Assembly (NCBI GenBank): GCA_003339415.1
Contig: PDHQ01000025.1
Location: 62,001 to 126,000, forward strand
Direction: 5' to 3'
Source: Ophiocordyceps camponoti-saundersi (nom. inval.)
Lineage: Eukaryota; Ascomycota; Sordariomycetes; Hypocreales; Ophiocordycipitaceae
Length of the DNA: 64,000 bases
Part shown: positions 20,849 through 28,845 of the stretch, piece by piece
Position numbering within the stretch: position 1 is the stretch's first letter
Layout of the letters: each line of letters opens with the position of its first letter
Translations under genes and position numbers: made by a program
The notes under the pieces: model-generated
Told to the model about the DNA's origin: nothing
The model's input: only the letters and a program-made list of their open reading frames with translations
Databases searched by the model: none

Positions 20849-23800
20849 TCATTTGGTGCTTCGAAGCTCGGCAGGACGCTTGTTAAAGGCCTTGTCCATA
20901 ACGCCAGTGACGCCATCGCCAAAGGACCCGTCGGCGGTTCGAAAGGTCTTGAGAAAGGTTCTATGGGCCATGACCTCCGTCATCTCCACGCCCTCATACC
21001 AGCCGCTCGGTTTCTCCTCGCAGATAAAGGACAAGTCGACGGGAAGATTGGAAGCAGGATCGTCAGATGATGCGTCATGACCGTGTTCCTTCTTTACCCT
21101 TGCCAGTATCGCGTCGAGCCGGATGCGCATGTCGTGCAGGTTGGGAACCTCCTCCGAGACCGGGGACCCAGCTTTGTTGAGTTGAAGGGCAATCTCCAGC
21201 GCCGTCTCGGCTTCGGAAATGTCCTCTGGGGAGACGGCCGAGACGTCGCTGCTCAGTCGCTGGAGTATGCCCTGTGCCATTTTCGCTGCGAGGACACTGG
21301 GCGTCAGTGACTCTCTGGCTTCGACGTCATCGAGCTGACATTCGACGGTGACGGGTTTGTCCATGTTCTCTCTGTAAGGGGAGTCCATTAATAGTGCCAC
21401 CATGATCTTGTTCCCGGCCAGTACAGCCGTAGTGAGCGGCGTGCCCATTGTAGGATGTACGTGAAGCCCTTGCAGCGACTCAGGCTTCGGAAACATGTCT
21501 AGAACATGCCGTACGATCCTCACCGAGATTTGGGAGTACTCGTTCCATTCACTCGGCCTGCAATGAGCCACAGCGTGCACGGCGGACCATCCCTTGGTCT
21601 CGTTTACCAGAGGGCGCATCTTGAGAGTTGACGATGGCTTCTTATGTTCGGCTGCGAGGTAGCTGATGGCTCGCACACTAGAGTTGCTGTGACTGGATAA
21701 GAGGAAGCCCAGAACAGACTCTGAATCTCTTCCCTTGGCCCAGACATGACAGGCATTGATGCTCTCGACGGAGGTGCCGGAGATGAGGACATCAGCAAGT
21801 TCGAAATACCCGTTCTTGACGGCGAGTCCCAGGGCAGACGGCCCCTTTCTCGCCGTCGACTCAGGGGAAACGCCCTGACTGAGTAGATACTCTACAATAC
21901 GCGTGCCGCGAGCCGTATGACGCGGACGCGAGGCAGCAACGGCAAGAAGCGACATGTCATCGTCGGGAAAGGATAAGCAAGGCCTGCGACGGATCAGAAC
22001 AGAGAAGAAGATGTCCTCAGCGTTGGCCGCTACGGCAGCCCGAATCGGTCGATGCGAGGCCGAGCCGTCGACGTCATGACCGAGATGGAGTAAAGCCTCG
22101 ACTATGTCTTTGTTTCCAAGCTCGATCTCGGCGCATAGCTGGGCGGCGGCTGCGGCGGACGAAGAAGGCTCGTCTGCCGCAGAGCCAACTTCGAGTCTCC
22201 TATCTCTCAGTATACGAAGCGTCTGCGCCAGATACTCCTTATATCGAATCCCGCACCGGACGATGCGGCTTTGAAGCGAGAGCGAATCGTAGGGCGTCAA
22301 TTCACCCGAGTGAGCTATTCGAAGCATCTCACACTCATCGAATAGCGGCATCGAGGAGCTTAGACCGGTCTTAGAAGGGGAATGAGAGAGCATGGCCTGC
22401 AGTATATGAGGAAGAGTCAAGACGGCTGCCAGCTGAATAGGTTGGACGCCATTCGACTTTGCCTCCCATGGATTCGCGCCGTGGTCGAGAAGAGCCTTGA
22501 CTGCGGGCAAGCTCTGAAGCAGAACGGCTCTACCCAAGGGCGTGAGCCTCATCGAGCCGGCATCTTCCCAGTCTGCGAGAACCCTACGAACATCCTTTCT
22601 AGATGCCCTGGTATGCTTCTCGATATCAGCTCCGGCCTTGACGAGTCTGGGAACGATGATGTCGATCTCGGCGTCGGTGAAGTTGGCGATGCAATGCAGC
22701 GGAGACTCCTCTCCGAACTCGGTCCCGTTGCCGTCTGCCCCGTTCTCTAGTAGGTACAAGGCGCAGCTCAGGTTTGCGGACCGACAGGCGCATGTTAGGG
22801 GCGTGTCGCTGTGGGACTGATTGCTGAGGTTCACGTTACACCTGTATTTGCGGTGAAGATGCTTCATCATCTGAAGTCGATCCAGCGATGCGGCGAGATG
22901 GAGAAGTCCATGACCTTTGTTGTTGACGTAGATGCCATCCAGCTTAGATTCTTCCCCGTTGGGTTTCGAAGAGTCTTGTATATCACGTCGTAGAGAAGAT
23001 TCGTATGCTTCGCCTAACTCGGCCTTGATCATCTCGTCGAGAACAGAGACATCGTCTGTATCCCATCGACGCGTCAACCTTCGCGAGATGAAAAGCGGCA
23101 AACCCGTGCCACAGGTGCTGAGAAGATAGTTCCCGAAAGCCACCTTCATCTGATCCTCCCAGTCAGCCCTCTTCGTCAACTGCGACTCTGAAAGTATCAT
23201 GTCCTGGCCGTCAGAGAGACAATGCCGATGACCCCTGATGAGGCCCCAGTAAAGCGACGACATCTGCTCCTCCCCCGTCCAAGGATTCGTCACCCCCAGC
23301 GCACGATGAGCCCGGACGATCCAGGCACCAGCCAGGTAATCCACCGTCGCCGTCTCCTCGCTCGGCCGGGCAGCAGAACGTAACCAACGACAAGCCTCAG
23401 CGCCATCGACGGAGACGCCAAAGCCGCAGAGGAAGCTCTGATAGAGGAAGAAAGACGCCGACCAGGGCTCTATGCCGTCGCTGTCGTCCGTCGAAGGAGA
23501 CTGTGCCGCCGACACGAACTCGGCCACCATCTCCTTCTGCTGCTCCCAGTCGAGCAGACGGCGGAGCTTCAACGGCTCGAACAGGAAGCCGCCCTTTTCC
23601 GGATGCGGTAGATCCGGTCGGTAACCGGGAAGATTGTTCTGAGCGTCGTAATCGTCGCCTGCTACGCGTCCGAGGGCGTATCCTACGCTATCCATGTCGA
23701 TGCCATGTCTGCCGGGCGTGCGTCGACGTTGGCCTTCCTCTAGCTTCTTGTTGGCTACGTCCTTGAAATAAACGTACGTCTGAGACTCGGAAGCCGACAT

Positions 23801-24898
23801 GCCCCGAGTCCGAGTCTGAGCCCGATCCAGAGCTCTCTGTGACGGGTCCCCGCGAAGGGTGAAGATGAGGGAGGTGATGATGAGGCCGAGGCTCTCTTGG
23901 GGTAGGTCGCGAGTCGTGCAATGCTTGGAGAGACTTGCTATGGCCATCTCGAGAAGCTGATCAGATGTCTTGAGCTTGTTGAGATTCTCTCGATCCTGCT
24001 GACTTGGTCGACCAAGTGGAACGATGAAGTTGATAGCGGCCAAAACATCGTGACAGTCCAGCATGCATCGCCAGATGAGCATGCCGTAGGAAAAGGCATC
24101 CGTCTTCTTCACCCCGTCAACCGAGAGCTTCTTACCAATCTCCGGAGCTTCGTAGGGGAAGGTGTTCATGGGAATGCTATGCGAGCCACTTCCATCAACG
24201 ACATCCATGACGCTTCCCCCAAAGTCAGCCACCTTTGCCGTGAAAGGCTGACCGGCAGGTTCCGGATAGCGATTAGCGAAGACGAGAACATTCTCATGCT
24301 TGAGATCGCCATGAACGATGCCACAAGCATGCAAGATTGACAAACCCCTGCCGACGTCATAACAAAGCTTCTGCTTGATACTGAACGGAAGCGGACTCTC
24401 ATCCGTCTGCAACTTAGCCAGCGTTCCGAACTCGGCATATTCCTGTATCAGAGCAGGAAATGGAGAGGCAATCTCGCTGGAATTATCCCATCCGATGTCA
24501 AGGAGTCGGACGATGTTGGGATGATAGCGGATCGGCTTGTGCAGCAAGACGCGTATCTCGAGGAGGACGTCTCGCCACTGCGTCGGCTTCGGATCCGTCT
24601 GTCGAACTGTTTTGATGACGGCGAATCCTTTCGATGGGAGGAGGACGCGGTCGACGAGGAATGAGGTGCCGTATCCGAGACGAGTTCTCGCGATTGCTTT
24701 CCGTTGCGTCTCGTCGAAGAAGGATTCTTCTGATTGGAGAGCTTTCTCTAGATGGGCGACGTGACAGATGAATGAGGCGAATCCTCCTCTTCTTCCCCCT
24801 TCTGTTGGAGTCGGGTTTGGTGTGGAAGAGCCGATGCCTGAGCTTGATGACTCGGCGGCAAAGGTGGAAGGGTAGGAGTATGCTGTTGTTTCTACCAT
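20849..24898 (-). CDS. Protein kinase with Sel1-like and ankyrin-repeat regions
   Basis: A single-exon protein of 1349 residues. The kinase domain (about 70–370) keeps every catalytic element: a Gly-rich loop (LGYGTSF, 74–80), the VAIK-type Lys96, the alpha-C Glu114, the catalytic loop HGDLKHEN with Asp198 and Asn203, DFG at 225–227 and APE at 251–253. It should be an active Ser/Thr or dual-specificity kinase. A short Sel1-like helical segment (about 475–535) follows. From about 657 to 1130 comes a series of ankyrin-type repeats (GHGLLHLAASL, DTPLTCACRSANLSCALYLLENGAD, TPLGRAVLLQSLPAVKALLDHGANP and others). The layout resembles animal RIPK4/ANKK1-type ankyrin kinases in general form only; homology is not claimed. 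It is divergently paired with a HeLo-pseudokinase gene across 299 bp. The frame stays open upstream to an in-frame Met at 25111, but the 71 added residues look untranslated. Confidence 0.85.
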   Translation of the reverse strand: MVETTAYSYPSTFAAESSSSGIGSSTPNPTPTEGGRRGGFASFICHVAHLEKALQSEESFFDETQRKAIARTRLGYGTSFLVDRVLLPSKGFAVIKTVRQTDPKPTQWRDVLLEIRVLLHKPIRYHPNIVRLLDIGWDNSSEIASPFPALIQEYAEFGTLAKLQTDESPLPFSIKQKLCYDVGRGLSILHACGIVHGDLKHENVLVFANRYPEPAGQPFTAKVADFGGSVMDVVDGSGSHSIPMNTFPYEAPEIGKKLSVDGVKKTDAFSYGMLIWRCMLDCHDVLAAINFIVPLGRPSQQDRENLNKLKTSDQLLEMAIASLSKHCTTRDLPQESLGLIITSLIFTLRGDPSQRALDRAQTRTRGMSASESQTYVYFKDVANKKLEEGQRRRTPGRHGIDMDSVGYALGRVAGDDYDAQNNLPGYRPDLPHPEKGGFLFEPLKLRRLLDWEQQKEMVAEFVSAAQSPSTDDSDGIEPWSASFFLYQSFLCGFGVSVDGAEACRWLRSAARPSEETATVDYLAGAWIVRAHRALGVTNPWTGEEQMSSLYWGLIRGHRHCLSDGQDMILSESQLTKRADWEDQMKVAFGNYLLSTCGTGLPLFISRRLTRRWDTDDVSVLDEMIKAELGEAYESSLRRDIQDSSKPNGEESKLDGIYVNNKGHGLLHLAASLDRLQMMKHLHRKYRCNVNLSNQSHSDTPLTCACRSANLSCALYLLENGADGNGTEFGEESPLHCIANFTDAEIDIIVPRLVKAGADIEKHTRASRKDVRRVLADWEDAGSMRLTPLGRAVLLQSLPAVKALLDHGANPWEAKSNGVQPIQLAAVLTLPHILQAMLSHSPSKTGLSSSMPLFDECEMLRIAHSGELTPYDSLSLQSRIVRCGIRYKEYLAQTLRILRDRRLEVGSAADEPSSSAAAAAQLCAEIELGNKDIVEALLHLGHDVDGSASHRPIRAAVAANAEDIFFSVLIRRRPCLSFPDDDMSLLAVAASRPRHTARGTRIVEYLLSQGVSPESTARKGPSALGLAVKNGYFELADVLISGTSVESINACHVWAKGRDSESVLGFLLSSHSNSSVRAISYLAAEHKKPSSTLKMRPLVNETKGWSAVHAVAHCRPSEWNEYSQISVRIVRHVLDMFPKPESLQGLHVHPTMGTPLTTAVLAGNKIMVALLMDSPYRENMDKPVTVECQLDDVEARESLTPSVLAAKMAQGILQRLSSDVSAVSPEDISEAETALEIALQLNKAGSPVSEEVPNLHDMRIRLDAILARVKKEHGHDASSDDPASNLPVDLSFICEEKPSGWYEGVEMTEVMAHRTFLKTFRTADGSFGDGVTGVMDKAFNKRPAELRSTK

Positions 24899-25197
24899 GA
24901 TGAGACGCTGTTGAGGGATGAGGTCAAAGACGAGAATGAAGTCGAGCTCATATACATACCTACCATACAGTAACAGTATGAGGTATGTCCGTATACGAAG
25001 CTGAGTGGCTGGCGAGCAAAAATACCACATCAATATCCGACGACGTGCAGCATCACATACATACATACACAGCCGCAGCTGACGGTCGTTCAATATATCA
25101 GGCACAGCCACAAAGGGGACAAGACCTTATAAGACGAAAACCACAGTAGACAGACAAACGTTCCCCCTTTTACCCTCTTCTGTACGAATCAGCCATC
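24899..25197. promoter_or_regulatory. Shared divergent promoter of the kinase / HeLo-pseudokinase pair
   Basis: 299 bp between the two start codons. It contains TACATACC/CATACATACATAC repeats (about 24950–24965 and 25057–25072) and a pyrimidine-rich leader just before 25198. Co-regulation of the two genes is an inference from the geometry. Confidence 0.55.
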
Positions 25198-27036
25198 ATG
25201 GAAGGCCTCTACGTCGAACTAGCATACCGCGGCGCATGCCTCTGCATCAAAGCCCTCCGCAACGGCCTCCACTACCCCAAAGATGCAGAGAGGCTCGTCC
25301 TCAAGCTCGAGATGGAGCGTTTCCGCCTGAAGATCTGGGGCGAGAATAGCGGACTCACACCCCCTGAAGGCGGACCAGCGTCGCTATCCCCCCGGCTCTT
25401 GTCCATAAGCGAGATTCTAGCCCGGTCTCTGGACGGCATCAGTTCTCTCTTTCAGGACGCGGACGTGCTGCGCGATCGATATGGGTTGTCGGAGACGAAG
25501 GCGCATCCTACCAGCTCAGCGAGGGTGAAGGCCCTTTTGGATAAGATGCAAAAGTCTATGGCTTCGTCGAGGGGGGATGAAGATGATGATGATGGTGATG
25601 ATGATGTGACGACTCACGTTGACGATGCCATTGGCGGTTTAGATCTGGAAAGCAAGAAAGCGCCTTCATCGGGAGGAATGAAACGCTTCCGCTGGGCAGT
25701 TCGCGACCTTCACAAGTTCGAAACATTAATCGATGACTTGTCCGGTCGAATCAGCCAACTAAGCCAACTCCTCAGCGAATCGCAACAGCTCAAGACGGAA
25801 CAAGACAACGAGAGAGTCAACATCGTCCTCGTCGACAGCGTCGACAACAAGCAGACTCTCGACTTTCTGCTAGAAGTCGTCAGGTCAGCGCCGAGAACGT
25901 CTTCGACGCGGTTTAGGATCGAGAGTATGGCTATTTCAGCGGATGTGGCTTGGTCTTCTTCACCTAGTTTGCCGTACTCGTCTTCTCTTCAGCCTGGGTT
26001 GAGTGATTTTCTCTTACCGGATGGCTATTCGTCCATGAAGCGGTTCGTCACGAGCAAGTTGGATAGCAGCGAGTCTGACCCTCACGATAAAGACGTCGGC
26101 TACCTGTTCGAGCGTAAGGATTTCGATCCAAACATCAACCACGACGATAAGGAGAGGTTGGTAGCGAGGTTGCAACTCCTCGTCATGCTCCTTTCCAAGC
26201 CTAAGACGACCGCTTTTCGAACACCCATAGCCGAAGGATGCATCAACGACGACTCACGCTTCTGCTGGTGGATGGTCTATCGTCTTCCCTCCCCACCAAA
26301 GGCAGCAAACCCCCTTTCACTCTCATCTCTCCTCCAGCCCAAGACCAAGTTCCGACCTCCCCTCGAACAACGATATAAACTAGCCAGCAGGCTCTGCACC
26401 ACTCTTTTCGAACTCTACTCCAGCAGCTGGCTTCACAAGGGGATCCGAAGCGACAACATCCTCTTCTCTCTCCACCCCGACAAGTCCGTCCAAGTCAGCG
26501 ACGTGCTAGAGTCCATGCTCCTCTGCGGCTTCGACTACTCCCGTCAAGAGAGCGAGTGGTCCACCATCGACAGGTCAAGAGCATCGACAGACGTCGCCGC
26601 CGCTCTGTACCGCCACCCGAGATATCAGGGCGAGGCGGCGGAGGGCTACAAGCTGCAGTACGACGTCTACTCGCTTGGACTCGTCCTGGTGGAAATCGCC
26701 CTCTGGATGCCGCTGTCGTCCTTTCTCGAGGCTAAGCCCGTGGCTGGGAAGTCTAACAGCGAAGGCATCAGGTTGTGGCCGGAGATGAGCGTCTTTTACG
26801 AGCCGCACGCGACGTTGCTTAAGAAACGCGTGATGAGTAGGGTTGAGGCTGAGTTTGGGTTCCGGGTTGGTACTGCATACTATGAATCGGTCAAGTTCTG
26901 CCTTGAGTTTGCGGACCGGACGATGGCTTCTGAGGGGGGCGGTTTCGCTCCTCACCCGTCTCTTGAGTTTTATAATGCCGTTGTTGTTCCCTTGTCGAGA
27001 CTGGCTCGGGCTCACTCTCTCGACGAGCCGAGATGA
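25198..27036 (+). CDS. HeLo-domain (prion-inhibition and propagation) protein with C-terminal pseudokinase
   Basis: A single-exon protein of 612 residues. The N-terminal region of about 230 residues is all-helical and matches the fungal HeLo/HET-S N-domain layout: conserved start MEGLYVELAYRG, the motif RLVLKLEMERFRLKIWGE at 32–49, an acidic low-complexity insert at about 127–137, and FETLIDDLSGRISQLSQLL at 174–192. In HET-S and related proteins this domain executes cell death by membrane insertion. Residues about 300–600 form a kinase-like fold (DUF7580 type). At the catalytic loop, LHKGIRSDN (412–420) replaces HRD with HKG, and the DFG position reads GFD (444–446). The domain is therefore a pseudokinase. 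Helix-F-like YDVYSLGLVLVEIALW is preserved. No C-terminal amyloid motif is seen. Divergently paired with an apparently active kinase. Confidence 0.82.
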   Translation: MEGLYVELAYRGACLCIKALRNGLHYPKDAERLVLKLEMERFRLKIWGENSGLTPPEGGPASLSPRLLSISEILARSLDGISSLFQDADVLRDRYGLSETKAHPTSSARVKALLDKMQKSMASSRGDEDDDDGDDDVTTHVDDAIGGLDLESKKAPSSGGMKRFRWAVRDLHKFETLIDDLSGRISQLSQLLSESQQLKTEQDNERVNIVLVDSVDNKQTLDFLLEVVRSAPRTSSTRFRIESMAISADVAWSSSPSLPYSSSLQPGLSDFLLPDGYSSMKRFVTSKLDSSESDPHDKDVGYLFERKDFDPNINHDDKERLVARLQLLVMLLSKPKTTAFRTPIAEGCINDDSRFCWWMVYRLPSPPKAANPLSLSSLLQPKTKFRPPLEQRYKLASRLCTTLFELYSSSWLHKGIRSDNILFSLHPDKSVQVSDVLESMLLCGFDYSRQESEWSTIDRSRASTDVAAALYRHPRYQGEAAEGYKLQYDVYSLGLVLVEIALWMPLSSFLEAKPVAGKSNSEGIRLWPEMSVFYEPHATLLKKRVMSRVEAEFGFRVGTAYYESVKFCLEFADRTMASEGGGFAPHPSLEFYNAVVVPLSRLARAHSLDEPR

Positions 27037-28845
27037 CATTTACCATCTGGGTGGGTGGGTAGTTGTTGAGGAGAGGCTGAGGGAAGGCTGAGGGTTTGAG
27101 GAGTTGGTTAGACAGAAGGTCGTTGATTGGCGGTTTAGACGATTGACTCGGCTCTTCTCTCAACCCGGCTATTATCAGCTTCTGCCTGTATGTAATCCTC
27201 GGCCGCTGCCGGTCCTCAGGTAGGGATAAATATGCATTGACATCCCTCCAACATCCTTTCCATTATGCTATTGGCTGTGCCCCGATAGCTAAGAGCTCGT
27301 ATCACCTTTACAGAGTAAAAGTGGCGGTACATTCCCCTCTACTAGGGAAAAGCTTGTCAGTAATCCGTACGTTGGACTCATATAGTCTGCAGATTCGAAT
27401 CCTGATCTGGGTTCTTTCGAGCTGGCAGAAGTATGGCCTTCCTAACCGGCTTCCTCTGGACAGGCAGAGAAACGCCATTTCTTCTGATGTAGCTTCTTTT
27501 CCAGTCTTCCTCTCAACCCGAATCTAGTCCGGCATCTGATCCGGCTCTTCTCAACAGGCAGATGTCCCGGCTTTCTTAGGCATACTAATTTTCCTCCTCA
27601 ATGCTTCTTCTCCTACCCTTTCGATGTGTTTTGAACTAATGCCTCGGAAGTCTCATTTTTTTTTTAGCACCAGGTCGGATCCTGTCCGGTTAATCTTCCG
27701 GCACTCAATCTCACGATGCCGATCCTTTCTCCGTGTTTCCCTCCCATCTCTTTACGGCTCTAGAGGTACGGGGAACAGATATTTTGGAGAATCCATGTGA
27801 ACCACCTACTTCAGACCGGCCTTACCGCTGTAGGTGAAAAGGCAAAGGGCCGTCAGACCGATACGGCAAAAGTCACAACACCCGCGCAGATGCCCATTTA
27901 GGCCTCATACCCCCTCGTCCAATAGGCACACACGAGTCTAGAACCCACGGGTATACGGATAAGAGACCGATCCTCTTGCATCTTTCCAGACTCGGTCGCC
28001 TTAACTTACCATAGAGCACCGTAGTGTCAGAGCTGCGTCGCTCACGACAGTTCAATTCAATCTCAGCTTCTTCGTAGCAGTCAGATAGTTCCCACGGCTA
28101 GTCTCTACGGCTCAAGTAAAAAGGAAGCTCTGGAACTGACCTTGTGCACGTCCAATGCACGACCACGTAACCCTTTCCTTCAGCTGGGCCCTTCCTTTGC
28201 CCAATCGGAAAGAAAGGAGACGCGTCAACTTGCATGGCGATGGGAAGGGAGAGGGGAGAGAGGGGGGGGGGGGGGTTACATGGCGGAGGGAAGCTTCCGC
28301 CAACAGTATGAGGTTTAAGTGGAAGAAGATTGTTTTGCTTTGAGTCGTGACCTCTTCATTCTTGCTGAAGGAGAAGAAGGAGTAGAGAGAGATGTTGATG
28401 AATCCTCTTATAAACAAGTGGTCAATTATACCATATCCTATACGATGACTTGGTGAGACTGATGATGAGATAACTCACCTCTTTGATCCTCCAACACAGA
28501 ACCAAGCAAACAATCGTCCTGTCTCTCTTTCTTCCTTCTTCATCCCCCCTCTTCTCCCCCCCCCGCCTCCTCCAACAAAGCCACTGCCGATCAGTGGTAA
28601 AATCTTGATTATAGCCGCCAGCCATCGAACGAGACGACGACTCTTCGGGGAAGCCGCATAACAAGGCGGAGTGACGTCACCGACTGCATCCATTGAGAAT
28701 TGAGATATAACATAACTAGACCAGGCCTAAATAATCAGCCTCATCCCATTCTTTCACCAACCATCTCCTCCGTCTCGATAGATCGACACACAGCTTCAAA
28801 GGCACATCAAGAAGACCTTCAGAGAAGGAGAAAAACAACGGCATC
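27037..28845. other. Long intergenic region with diffuse repeats
   Basis: About 1.8 kb without a recognised gene. A motif of the form CGGCTCTTCTC(TC)AAC occurs at 27149–27164 and again at 27542–27555, with a looser copy near 27450. A tRNA-like B-box near 27390 does not fold into a tRNA. A G-run lies at about 28262–28274. The stretch from 28740 is the promoter and leader of the HAM1-like gene. Confidence 0.55.

Noticed and set aside
27360..27410. Possible tRNA with B-box-like GATTCGAATCC and a CAT triplet
   Set aside because: The anticodon loop that pairs lacks the invariant T33 and no acceptor stem can be drawn. At most it is a relic.
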